From positions 1,798,001-1,862,000 of the forward strand of contig NZ_CP157210.1 in NCBI RefSeq assembly GCF_046736345.1: DNA of 64,000 nt. Direction: 5' to 3'. Source of the stretch: Hyphococcus formosus. GTDB taxonomy: Bacteria > Pseudomonadota > Alphaproteobacteria > Caulobacterales > Parvularculaceae. Shown here one piece after another: positions 53,832-62,193 of the stretch (its first letter is position 1; every line of letters begins with the position of its first letter). Made by a program: the position numbers and the translations under genes. Below the pieces are notes generated by a model. That model did not search any database, had not been told where the DNA came from, and saw only the letters and a program-made list of their open reading frames with translations.

Positions 53832-55001
53832 TTATTCGTCCGAGGACGTATGATCATGAACGATGCGCCATGCGCCATTATCGCGACGCATCACCAAGCT
53901 GAAAGTACCGCTCGATAATTCACCATCTTGATCTAGATTAAATCGGCCGGTCACAGTCGCCACATCATCCGTTATCATTTTCACGTCAAGCTTTTCAAAG
54001 CCGAGTTGGCCAAGGGTTGCACCGCCGCCATAGGTTTCACGATAACGCTTCATCGTCGACGACCAGCCGCGCGTGATCGAGGTGTTGGAGACGAATTTTA
54101 AGTCATCGCTCTTCCAATAGGTCTCCATAAATGCTTCCAGATTGCCTTCATTCCACGCAGCAGCCTGAGCGAAAATAGAAGCTAAAATGACCTCTTGCGG
54201 CGTCCGCAGTACGGACGTTGATTTCTTTGGTTCTTTTTTCTCAGTTAATTGCGGAACAGAATTATCTGCCGGTGATTGCTGACTACTAACGACCGTAGGC
54301 GTAGTAACCGGTTGAGCCGGTTCTTGCGCAAGGCTTGCGGTTGTAACCGCAGTCGCGGGTTTCGGCGCATCAGGTGCTGCACCCAACATACGACCGGAAC
54401 CGATCGGCGCGTGTCTCACGTTCGATGTCTCAGCGCGCTGTTCGACCAACACGGCCGGTTCACCAGACGGCTCAGCCAGTGATGGCTGCGCAAGAATTTG
54501 GCTCATGCGCTCTTCTAATACGTCATCTTCCTGTTGGGGTTGTTGGTAATCACCTGTTGATGCTGTTCCACCAACTGGCTCCATAGCTAACGGGACCGGC
54601 GCATCCATCGTCTCAATTGAACTCGAAGACGCCTCCTGCGTCGGGGCGTGGGTCGTATCGACAACATAGTCGCTTACTGGAGCGGAGGTTGTTTCGGCAC
54701 GCAAGGCTGGTTTTGAAACAGTGCAAGTGAAACCCGCAGACTTCAGCCGTGTCACAATCGCATTAGCTTTTTCAATACAAAAACTGTCGGAATTATTCGC
54801 ATGATACGGAACGGACACATTAGAGCCGCCACCGCGCGTATATCGAACATCACAACTTTGCCCAACATTGCCGGGCGTTAAAACCTCAATGACGCGCGCG
54901 TCGCTTCCGCGAACGCAACTGGATTTATCGGTTTCCGCCAATGCAGCCCCCGCTGCGGCGATCCCGATAAAAAATGAAATCCCTGATAAAGCCCGTTTCA
55001 T
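53832..55001 (-). CDS. Exported protein with NTF2/SnoaL-like domain
   Basis: Of 389 residues from ATG 55001, preceded by GAGGAGGGG. The signal peptide ends A-A-L-A near residue 22. A small Cys-containing N-terminal domain (C-V-R-G..C-D-V-R..F-C-I-E-K..F-T-C-T, four Cys that could form two disulfides), a low-complexity P/T/S/Q middle, and a C-terminal SnoaL/NTF2-like domain (about 275-385; W-N-E-G-N-L-E-A-F-M-E-T-Y-W). The NTF2 fold is often catalytic or ligand-binding, but no function can be named. It converges with mrp (stops adjacent). Confidence 0.75.
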   Translation of the reverse strand: MKRALSGISFFIGIAAAGAALAETDKSSCVRGSDARVIEVLTPGNVGQSCDVRYTRGGGSNVSVPYHANNSDSFCIEKANAIVTRLKSAGFTCTVSKPALRAETTSAPVSDYVVDTTHAPTQEASSSSIETMDAPVPLAMEPVGGTASTGDYQQPQQEDDVLEERMSQILAQPSLAEPSGEPAVLVEQRAETSNVRHAPIGSGRMLGAAPDAPKPATAVTTASLAQEPAQPVTTPTVVSSQQSPADNSVPQLTEKKEPKKSTSVLRTPQEVILASIFAQAAAWNEGNLEAFMETYWKSDDLKFVSNTSITRGWSSTMKRYRETYGGGATLGQLGFEKLDVKMITDDVATVTGRFNLDQDGELSSGTFSLVMRRDNGAWRIVHDHTSSDE

Positions 55002-55168
55002 ATGTCCCCTCCTCGAATCGGTGCTTGTGCGATTGCGCTTAATAGGTCTGCGCCACACAGCTAAGACATTAACGCACAGGACGATGCATTAGGAACTTAT
55101 TGCCAGCGAATGTTTAATTTACTGTCGATATCGTAAATGGCAGATGGCAAAAACGTTTAAAAAACAGC

Positions 55169-55699
55169 CTATTTCGCTGGTTTCATCGGGAGCCGGTCTA
55201 GAATGAAAAATTCGCAAGAATATTGATTTTTCGGGCCCTTTTCACAGCTCGAAAGTAATTTGCGGCTCCATTGTGACGAATCAATGGTCGGGAAAAACGC
55301 GTCTCCGTCTACATCGGCGTCAACTTCGGTCAGATAAATTCTATCCGCTAGATTGATCGTTTGGGCGTATATTTCTGCGCCCCCAATCACGCAAAATTCT
55401 TCCGCGCCCACCGCCTCAGCACATTCGCGACCCAAATGCAGCGCCGCATCAATTGACCTGCTGATAAAAACCCCTTCGGCGCTAAATCCCGTCGCGCGGG
55501 TAATGACGATATTATCCCGCCCCGGAAGCGGTCGGCCAATCGAATCAAAAGTTTTCCGCCCCATGATGATAGGCTTGCCCATGGTGATGGACTTGAACCA
55601 TTTGAGATCGTCAGAAATCTTCCACGCTAAATCTCCGTCGACGCCAATGACGCCGTTCCGCGCGACCGCCACTGCGAGAGATAACGAAATATCCGTCAT
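55169..55699 (-). CDS. folA: Dihydrofolate reductase
   Basis: Of 176 residues. N-G-V-I-G-V-D-G-D-L-A-W, D-D-L-K-W-F-K (the acid residue and substrate helix), and I-M-G-R-K-T-F-D-S-I-G-R-P-L are classic. It reduces dihydrofolate made by ThyA, two genes upstream. The ATG overlaps the GNAT stop by 4 bp, so thyA-GNAT-folA is one operon. Confidence 0.95.
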   Translation of the reverse strand: MTDISLSLAVAVARNGVIGVDGDLAWKISDDLKWFKSITMGKPIIMGRKTFDSIGRPLPGRDNIVITRATGFSAEGVFISRSIDAALHLGRECAEAVGAEEFCVIGGAEIYAQTINLADRIYLTEVDADVDGDAFFPTIDSSQWSRKLLSSCEKGPKNQYSCEFFILDRLPMKPAK

Positions 55700-56190
55700 C
55701 GGCCGTTCATCTCATAGGCAGCTAATGCCCTTAACGGATCACCGGTTAAACGATAGGTCGTCCAACCGTCCATCGGCTCGGCGTTTAGCGACCGATAAAA
55801 CTCAATTGACGGCTTATTCCAATCCAGCACAGACCATTCCATCCGCCCGCAGTCATTTTCGACAGCGATCTTTGCTAGTGACGCGAGCAGTGCTTTGCCT
55901 GCTCCAATTCCTCGGTATTGCCGCTGAACATACAAGTCTTCGAGGTAAAGCCCGTGCTTCCCTAAAAAAGTGGAGTAGTTGAAAAAATAAAGCGCAAAAC
56001 CCACCGCCGCACCCGATTGTTCGGCAATAAGCGCGAACACCCTAGGATTATCGGCAAAAAGCGTGACCTCTAGGTCTCTTTCCGTTGCCACGACTTCGTG
56101 GCTCAGCTTTTCGTATTCAGCGAGTTCTTTAATGAAGCTCAAAATAATCGCTTCATCACCAATTGTTGCTGCCCTGACGGAAACGGTCAT
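55696..56190 (-). CDS. GNAT-family N-acetyltransferase
   Basis: Of 164 residues. The acetyl-CoA loop Q-R-Y-R-G-I-G-A-G-K-A (Q/R-x-x-G-x-G/A) and E-D-L-Y-V are clear, and the end D-W-N-K-P-S-I-E-F-Y is typical of the diamine-acetyltransferase-like branch (SAT family). The amine substrate is unknown. It sits between thyA and folA with 4-bp overlaps on both sides. Confidence 0.9.
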   Translation of the reverse strand: MTVSVRAATIGDEAIILSFIKELAEYEKLSHEVVATERDLEVTLFADNPRVFALIAEQSGAAVGFALYFFNYSTFLGKHGLYLEDLYVQRQYRGIGAGKALLASLAKIAVENDCGRMEWSVLDWNKPSIEFYRSLNAEPMDGWTTYRLTGDPLRALAAYEMNGR

Positions 56191-56981
56191 ACCGCAACTG
56201 GCGCTTTGATATGCGGCTGCGGCGAGTAATTTTCGATGGCGATATCATCAAAAGTAAAATCGAAAATATTGGTTGTTTCTGGATTGAGGCGCAGCGTAGG
56301 CAGGTCATGCGGTGTACGTGCTAATTGTTCACGCGCTTGGTCGACATGGTTCGAATAAAGATGTGCATCCCCCAATGTATGCACGAAATCGCCCGCTTTT
56401 AATCCGCATACTTGTGCAATCATTGCGGTCAACAATGCGTATGATGCGATATTAAACGGAACGCCCAAAAACACATCGCCTGAGCGCTGATATAATTGGC
56501 ACGATAATTTGCCGTCCGCGACAAAGAACTGGAAAAGGCAATGGCATGGCGCGAGTGCCATTTTATCAAGCTCCCCGGGGTTCCACGCACTGACGATTAA
56601 TCGGCGTGATGTAGGGTTATTCTTGATTTCGTTGATAACCCAAGAAATCTGATCAATCGTTTCTCCATCCGGCCCTGCCCATGATCGCCATTGCTGACCA
56701 TAAACTGGCCCGAGATCACCGTTCTCGTCGGCCCACTCGTCCCAGATCGAAACGCCGTTCGCTTTCAAATATCGAATGTTTGTATCGCCCGAAAGGAACC
56801 ACAATAATTCGTGCACGATTGATTTCGTGTGCAACTTCTTCGTGGTCAGTAACGGAAAACCCTCTGACAGGTCATATCTGGATTGGTGACCGAAAACCGC
56901 GCGCGTCCCGACCCCGGTCCGGTCCATTCGTTCGTCACCGTTTTCCAACACACGCGAAAGTAGTTCCAGATATTGACGCAT
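56187..56981 (-). CDS. thyA: Thymidylate synthase
   Basis: Of 264 residues from ATG 56981, the same length as E. coli ThyA; the frame stays open to 57131 but that part is not family-like. Catalytic Cys in L-A-P-C-H-C-L-F-Q-F-F, the R-x-x-x-R dUMP block M-D-R-T-G-V-G-T-R, and Y-Q-R-S-G-D-V-F-L-G-V-P-F. It methylates dUMP with methylene-THF. First gene of thyA-GNAT-folA; divergent from the DUF4153 gene. Confidence 0.96.
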   Translation of the reverse strand: MRQYLELLSRVLENGDERMDRTGVGTRAVFGHQSRYDLSEGFPLLTTKKLHTKSIVHELLWFLSGDTNIRYLKANGVSIWDEWADENGDLGPVYGQQWRSWAGPDGETIDQISWVINEIKNNPTSRRLIVSAWNPGELDKMALAPCHCLFQFFVADGKLSCQLYQRSGDVFLGVPFNIASYALLTAMIAQVCGLKAGDFVHTLGDAHLYSNHVDQAREQLARTPHDLPTLRLNPETTNIFDFTFDDIAIENYSPQPHIKAPVAV

Positions 56982-57105
56982 AAACTTGGCGAATCTCCTG
57001 TTTCCCACATAGTTTAACGATCTTGCGGGACGATCCAACTGTTGCTTTTTCCCCGTTTCCGCTAATGTTACGAAAAGCGGATCAACCAGTGGGGAGCTGT
57101 GGCGC

Positions 57106-58530
57106 ATGGGTATTTCGGGAACCCCTGACAATCAAGTAGGTTCTGCCGAAACTGCGAGAGGACTGGCGCTCACCGGACTGGTGATCGGGCTCCTGACTGG
57201 CGGTATTTCCTATGGAATCGGAGAATATTGGATAGATGACCATGACGAACGCTTTTTAGCGTTCACCACTCTCCTTTTTATCGTCACGACCGCATTTTCC
57301 TATCTGTTGCTGACCGAAGCAGGCCAAATAGCCCGCGCCGGATTGGGGGCATTTCTCATCGGCGTGATTATGACCGGCCCCGATTATTTTATTTTCAGCA
57401 CGCTCGCCGTCGAAACCGACAACTATGATCCGTTTCCGGGGATGTTCTGGCTATTTGTGGGTCGGGGTTTGGCCGTTTTTCTCTTGATAGTCTTACTAAA
57501 AGCCGGTTTTGAACGGGGATCGTCCCTTTTTGCATTCCCATTTTACAAAGACGTTTTTTTCCACGGGCTGACACTCCCCCTAATCACAGGCGGCGCGAAG
57601 CTTTTTGCCGGTTTATCACTTCTTCTCCTGTTTGCGTGGGCCTATTTATTAAAGCAAATGGACGTGGACTTTTTCCACAGGCTTTTCAAAGAAGGATGGT
57701 TTCTACTGCCATTCCTTGGCGCAATTGGCGGCCTATCGATCGCATTGATGCGCAGTCAACAATCGGTGCTTAATGCCTTGCGCTATGTGCTTCTTTTGTT
57801 TTGCCGAATTCTCATGGTCATTACGGCACTTTTCACGATTACCCTTTTGTTGGTGCTCGCAACAAAGGGTGTGGGCGTCGTGTTCGACAGGCCCTATCCG
57901 AGTATTTGGATGATGGTGCTGGCGATTGCCGGCATGCTGATATTCAATGGCGTTTATCAAAATGGCCAGGGCGCTGCGCCGCCAATTTGGCTTCGCCTAC
58001 CGACGCTTATCACCTTGCTTGGATTTCCTGTCTATTCCGGGCTGGCATTTTATGCGTTTGGCTTACGGATCGATGAGTATGGCCTGACACCGCCGCGATT
58101 GACCGGTCTTGTTATCAACGGCCTTGTCGCGGCTTACTCTTTTGTTTGCCTTGCCGGCCTGGTTACCGAGTTAAACTGGCGCGGTAAAAAATGGATGCCT
58201 CTGGTTGGCCGTCTCAACATTCTAATGGCCTGTTTGTGGGTTATCGTTTTGGTTGGCTTAGCATCGCCGATCGCAAACCCTTGGGCGATTAGCGCCCAGA
58301 GCCAGTATAGACTGATCGCTGAACAAAAAATCTCTGCCGACGATTTTGACTATGGATATTTGCGGTTCAAGCTCGGACGTCCCGGCGACCGCGCCCTCGA
58401 AAAATTACTAAAGCTAGACAATCATCCGGAAGCTGCAGCAATACGAGATGGCATTTCGCGAGCGCGTAGCGCCGAAAGTTATTACCGCTACAAAACGCCG
58501 ATTGTTCCCGAGTTGCAAGAAGCTAACTAG
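57106..58530 (+). CDS. DUF4153 polytopic membrane protein
   Basis: Of 474 residues, about 12 spans and no signal peptide. The soluble tail F-D-Y-G-Y-L-R-F-K-L-G-R-P-G-D-R-A-L is the family hallmark. The role is unknown for the family. ATG 57106 follows GGGGAG. It runs tail to tail into the XRE gene (8-bp overlap). Confidence 0.8.
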   Translation: MGISGTPDNQVGSAETARGLALTGLVIGLLTGGISYGIGEYWIDDHDERFLAFTTLLFIVTTAFSYLLLTEAGQIARAGLGAFLIGVIMTGPDYFIFSTLAVETDNYDPFPGMFWLFVGRGLAVFLLIVLLKAGFERGSSLFAFPFYKDVFFHGLTLPLITGGAKLFAGLSLLLLFAWAYLLKQMDVDFFHRLFKEGWFLLPFLGAIGGLSIALMRSQQSVLNALRYVLLLFCRILMVITALFTITLLLVLATKGVGVVFDRPYPSIWMMVLAIAGMLIFNGVYQNGQGAAPPIWLRLPTLITLLGFPVYSGLAFYAFGLRIDEYGLTPPRLTGLVINGLVAAYSFVCLAGLVTELNWRGKKWMPLVGRLNILMACLWVIVLVGLASPIANPWAISAQSQYRLIAEQKISADDFDYGYLRFKLGRPGDRALEKLLKLDNHPEAAAIRDGISRARSAESYYRYKTPIVPELQEAN

Positions 58531-58837
58531 CTATCGGCTCAGGAAGCTTGTCTGCGTTTTCGTCCTTCGAAGATTTGTCTTTGTGCGACTTTTCGGATTT
58601 GTCTGCGTTCTTTTCGATTAAATGCAGTTTCCGATTGGGCCCATTATAATCTTCAACCCCTTGCGAGATCGCATAACAGGCCAATCTAACGGAGCGAGGG
58701 ATTTTCACTTTTTCCCCGTCACGTTCGCCTTTTTCATAGTACTGAATCATGCGCCGTTTGAGGCCCAATAGATGCGCAGCATCTTTTTGAGACAGTCCCA
58801 AAGTCTTGCGCCACTTGCGGAAATCGCTGGCTTCCAT
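58523..58837 (-). CDS. XRE-family helix-turn-helix protein
   Basis: Of 104 residues. The N-terminal HTH reads W-R-K-T-L-G-L-S-Q-K-D-A-A-H-L-L-G, then R-R-M-I-Q-Y-Y-E-K-G-E-R. The second half is very rich in K, D and S and probably disordered. A DNA-binding regulator of the simple one-domain type; the target is unknown. Confidence 0.87.
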   Translation of the reverse strand: MEASDFRKWRKTLGLSQKDAAHLLGLKRRMIQYYEKGERDGEKVKIPRSVRLACYAISQGVEDYNGPNRKLHLIEKNADKSEKSHKDKSSKDENADKLPEPIAS

Positions 58838-59008
58838 TTTTGCTGCCCCATCTCAAAGTTAAATATCAGCCCCGTGCGCACATAATGCATGGATATTACA
58901 GAATATTGACAAAAACCGAGATTTTTTCGCCTAAAGGCCTATTAGGCTTTAAATTTTTTGCTACGCGCCCTATATCTAGGGCGCTCGCGCAAGTGAGCTA
59001 TGGCAATA

Positions 59009-59325
59009 AATGACGCGTGTAATAAGCGTTTCGGACCCGGGGGCGGTACCCGGCGGCTCCACCAGATTTCCTCCTCCTTAAACCACGGTTCGGGGAGATG
59101 TGGCGGGGCCGAACTAGGATCGACGAGCGTCTAAAGACGATGTTTTTGCCCGGTTTGCCTCCGTTATTTGGCTAAACTGAATAGTTGCTAATGACAACAA
59201 TTCGGAAGAGTTCGCTCTTGCTGCTTAATGCAGCTGAGTAAGCTCGCTTTTTAAAGCCCTAGCCCCCATCCAAGGGCTAGGCGGGGTTCCCCGGTACCTG
59301 GCAACAGAAACCGGGACTTTCATTG
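59009..59325 (+). ncRNA. ssrA: Two-piece (permuted) tmRNA
   Basis: The acceptor piece lies first: T-arm-like GGACCCGGGGGCGGTACC and the 3' end CGGCTCC-A-CCA (CCA at 59062-59064). After an intervening loop the coding piece begins GGGGCCG at 59105, which pairs with CGGCTCC (one G-U) to rebuild the acceptor stem. The conserved GATCGACG and GCGTCTAAAGACG follow. The tag frame starts at GCT 59188 and encodes A-N-D-N-N-S-E-E-F-A-L-A-A before TAA. Permuted tmRNA is typical of alphaproteobacteria. The ends at 59009 and 59325 are estimates. It rescues stalled ribosomes; the SspB adaptor gene is next. Confidence 0.94.
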
Positions 59326-59342
59326 AAAATTGTTTGAACAAT

Positions 59343-59366
59343 CGCCTCCATGCAGGCGTATTTTCT
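59343..59366 (+). terminator. Terminator of tmRNA
   Basis: CGCCT, loop CCATGC, AGGCG, then TATTTTCT. Confidence 0.65.
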
Positions 59367-59492
59367 CGTTGTCGGCGGTGTTAAACCTTCAGGAATCTAT
59401 CCAAATCAGCGGGGTTTAGGGCGTTCAAGCGCTAGCGCAGCAGCATTTAGCCCGTTAAAAGACGGGACCGAATTACCAGAAGGACGGATATC

Positions 59493-60011
59493 GTGAGTGA
59501 AGACGTCGAACTCGATTACAGCGAACTAATTCAAGACGCCCAGAAAAAAGCCTATCGATTTCTGATGCAGGATGTATTGAACATTGTTGCCACGCTTGGC
59601 GACGCGCCGGGAGAACATCACTTCTTCATCGAGTTTCAAACCACCGCGAACGGGGTTTCCATTCCCGATCATTTAAAAGCGCAATATCCCGAGCGTATGA
59701 CGATCGTTCTTCAGCATCAATTCGAAAATCTCGTCGTTACCGACGACCAGTTCAGCGTCACCCTCTGGTTTAAAGGTAAGGAAGCGAACCTTGTAATTCC
59801 ATTCGATGCGGTCACTCAGTTTGCTGACCCTAGCGCACAATTCGGTGTCAGCTTTGAAGCCGTCGAAGAAGAATATGAAGAGGTCGATGAAAGCGAGACA
59901 TCAGATCCAGAAGACCCCGATATGTCGGATACGGACAACACCGCGGACGAGAGCGAACAAAAATCAGACGGTGCCGACATCGTTAGCTTGGACGCATTTC
60001 GCAAAAAGTAA
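59493..60011 (+). CDS. sspB: SspB, ClpXP adaptor for ssrA-tagged proteins
   Basis: Of 172 residues from GTG or ATG in this frame (first codon GTG 59493). The alpha-type SspB core begins L-D-Y-S-E-L-I-Q-D-A and includes H-H-F-F-I-E-F-Q-T and Y-P-E-R-M-T-I-V-L-Q-H-Q-F. An acidic linker (about 125-160) ends in A-D-I-V-S-L-D-A-F-R-K-K, the ClpX-docking tail. It delivers tmRNA-tagged proteins to ClpXP. It stands 168 bp after the tmRNA gene and 98 bp before fumC. Confidence 0.93.
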   Translation: MSEDVELDYSELIQDAQKKAYRFLMQDVLNIVATLGDAPGEHHFFIEFQTTANGVSIPDHLKAQYPERMTIVLQHQFENLVVTDDQFSVTLWFKGKEANLVIPFDAVTQFADPSAQFGVSFEAVEEEYEEVDESETSDPEDPDMSDTDNTADESEQKSDGADIVSLDAFRKK

Positions 60012-60109
60012 CCGCGCGGCGTCGCCACGCACGCGTCCCCAATTCTGTTTTTCGGTTCGGCACCTGATCGAATAAATCCACCCGCCAAAAATCTGCGAAA
60101 GATATTAAT

Positions 60110-61501
60110 ATGACCAAAACCCGTACAGAATCCGATAGTTTCGGAAAACTCAATGTTCCTGCTGACAAATATTACGGCGCGCAATCCGCGCGGTCGCTCA
60201 TAAATTTTCCAATCGGTACAGAAACAATGCCGGCTCCTCTCATTCGTGCGCTCGGCATCGTTAAATTAGGCGCTGTACGCACAAATATGAAGCTGAAATC
60301 AATCCCGGCCAAAACGGGCAAAGCGATTGAGAAAGCAGCCAAAGAAGTAGCTGAAGGAAAGCTGAACGATCATTTCCCGCTTTCTGTTTGGCAAACTGGC
60401 TCGGGCACACAGTCAAATATGAACACGAATGAAGTCATTGCGAACCGCGCCATTGAGATCTTGGGCGGCGTGATCGGGTCTAAAGATCCCGTTCATCCGA
60501 ATGATGACGTTAATATGAGCCAGTCGTCTAACGACACATTCCCTACGGCGATGCATATCGCGGCAGCTGAGCAAATAAATCACGAATTAATACCAGCGCT
60601 TGAGCATTTGCACGCAGAGCTTGTCACAAAACAGAAAGCCTTCGCAAAGATTATCAAAATCGGGCGGACCCATTTACAGGACGCAACACCGGTCACACTG
60701 GGGCAAGAATTCTCTGGCTATGCGCATATGGTCAAAAACGGCATCAAGCGGGCGAAAGCTGTGCTTCCCACTCTCTATGCGCTTGCTCAAGGCGGGACCG
60801 CAGTCGGCACGGGCGTAAACTCCAAGAAAGAATTCGCTAAAACCTTTGCGGCTGAAGTTGCGACTTATACCAAGCTTCCCTTTGTTACGGCACCAAACAA
60901 ATTCGAAGCCCTCGCAACCCATGACAGCATGGTTGAGGCCCACGGCGCATTAAATGAAATTGCGATGAGCCTTTTCAAGATCGCAAATGACATACGCTTG
61001 CTCGGTTCTGGTCCGCGGTCGGGGTTAGGTGAAATTAGCCTTCCCGAGAACGAACCCGGATCTTCGATCATGCCGGGTAAAGTTAACCCGACCCAGTGCG
61101 AAGCGATGACAATGGTCTGCGCTCAAGTAATGGGTAACAACACAACCGTTAGCTTTGCTGGCTCACAGGGCCACTTTGAGCTGAACGTCTTCAAACCGGT
61201 TATCGCGATTAATGTTCTTCAGTCGATCCGCCTGCTCGCGGACGCGTCAAACTCCTTCACGGATCGCTGCGTCGTCGGAATTGAAGCGAATGAAGAGCGA
61301 ATCAAGTCATTGATGGAGCAATCTCTTATGCTCGTGACAGCGCTTGCTCCGGTTATTGGTTATGATAACGCAACCAAGATCGCCAAAACGGCACACAAAA
61401 ATGGGACAACCCTCCGCGAGGAAGCGGTTAGTCTTGGGTTTGTCAGCGCTGAAGAATATGACCGGATCGTCCGGCCAGCAGACATGGTTGGACCGAAATA
61501 A
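60110..61501 (+). CDS. fumC: Class II fumarase
   Basis: Of 463 residues. The lyase signature G-S-S-I-M-P-G-K-V-N-P-T is complete, plus T-G-S-G-T-Q-S-N-M-N-T-N-E-V and G-R-T-H-L-Q-D-A-T-P. It hydrates fumarate to malate in the TCA cycle; iron-free and oxygen-stable. Directly follows sspB, a common order in alphaproteobacteria. Confidence 0.97.
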   Translation: MTKTRTESDSFGKLNVPADKYYGAQSARSLINFPIGTETMPAPLIRALGIVKLGAVRTNMKLKSIPAKTGKAIEKAAKEVAEGKLNDHFPLSVWQTGSGTQSNMNTNEVIANRAIEILGGVIGSKDPVHPNDDVNMSQSSNDTFPTAMHIAAAEQINHELIPALEHLHAELVTKQKAFAKIIKIGRTHLQDATPVTLGQEFSGYAHMVKNGIKRAKAVLPTLYALAQGGTAVGTGVNSKKEFAKTFAAEVATYTKLPFVTAPNKFEALATHDSMVEAHGALNEIAMSLFKIANDIRLLGSGPRSGLGEISLPENEPGSSIMPGKVNPTQCEAMTMVCAQVMGNNTTVSFAGSQGHFELNVFKPVIAINVLQSIRLLADASNSFTDRCVVGIEANEERIKSLMEQSLMLVTALAPVIGYDNATKIAKTAHKNGTTLREEAVSLGFVSAEEYDRIVRPADMVGPK

Positions 61502-61526
61502 TATAACAAATTCAAGGCACTTTATC

Positions 61527-61561
61527 TTTGCACGTGAACCGGTAAACCCGGCACGTGCAAA
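61527..61561. terminator. Hairpin after fumC
   Basis: TTTGCACGTG and CACGTGCAAA form a perfect 10-bp stem with an inner CCGG/CCGG helix. No long T run follows, so it may be a bidirectional or processing hairpin. Confidence 0.45.
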
Positions 61562-61668
61562 GTTGGACCGGTTCTTGCCTAAACCATTCCAAGCGTTGTT
61601 CCCATGGAATGAAAATTGGGCATTTGGCGCTTTTTGGGACACGGGATTTAACAAGGACTAGGACGATC

Positions 61669-61890
61669 ATGGCCGATACCAAACCTTCCGATAGCCAATT
61701 GCGCGTGCTTCTTGCGCAATTTCTTTTTGCGCACAATGTCGACATTGAAGCCCTTTATGGCGCTTTAGGCACAGACCTTTCCAATGCCGACGCTGAAGCA
61801 GTTTCACACATGGCCGGTATTATCGACGGTGTCATGCTGGCGACCTCCAAAATCCGCGCTCATGGTCTGGATAACTGGACCAAAAACTAA
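61669..61890 (+). CDS. Hypothetical protein, 73 residues
   Basis: ATG 61669 follows AAGGACTAGGA. Soluble, mostly helical: L-R-V-L-L-A-Q-F-L-F-A-H-N-V-D-I-E-A-L-Y-G-A-L-G, then S-H-M-A-G-I-I-D-G-V-M-L-A. No family is recognised. It lies between fumC and the ribbon-helix-helix gene in the same direction. Confidence 0.6.
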   Translation: MADTKPSDSQLRVLLAQFLFAHNVDIEALYGALGTDLSNADAEAVSHMAGIIDGVMLATSKIRAHGLDNWTKN

Positions 61891-61974
61891 GCAGCGCAAT
61901 TTCACTTTTTACTTGCACAGCGCGCGCGAACCGGTTTCCTCATTGGGGGTGAGGAGCCGGTTTTCGCTATTCCG

Positions 61975-62193
61975 ATGATTAAAAAATCAATTACCCTAAA
62001 AGGCCATCGCACAAGTATCGCGTTAGAGGCTGAATTTTGGGACGCGCTCGAAATCATCGCGGACCAAAAAAGATGTTCCCTACCCGCCTTAATCAATCAA
62101 ATTGACCGCAATCGATTGAAAATCGATCCCGCGCCGGGACTGGCATCCGCAATACGGGTTTACATTCTACGGAATTCGACTCAGCGCGATTGA
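61975..62193 (+). CDS. Ribbon-helix-helix domain protein
   Basis: Of 72 residues. The strand I-K-K-S-I-T-L-K-G-H-R-T-S-I-A-L-E, then helices with F-W-D-A-L and L-P-A-L-I-N-Q-I-D, and the end A-I-R-V-Y-I-L-R match the RHH_4 family, found mainly in alphaproteobacteria. A small dimeric DNA-binding protein of unknown target. Its end overlaps the glnE end by 13 bp, tail to tail. Confidence 0.85.
   Translation: MIKKSITLKGHRTSIALEAEFWDALEIIADQKRCSLPALINQIDRNRLKIDPAPGLASAIRVYILRNSTQRD

Noticed and set aside
59350..59495. ATG ORF of about 48 codons between the tmRNA and sspB
   Set aside because: Its start lies in the tmRNA terminator hairpin, there is no ribosome site, and the product resembles nothing.
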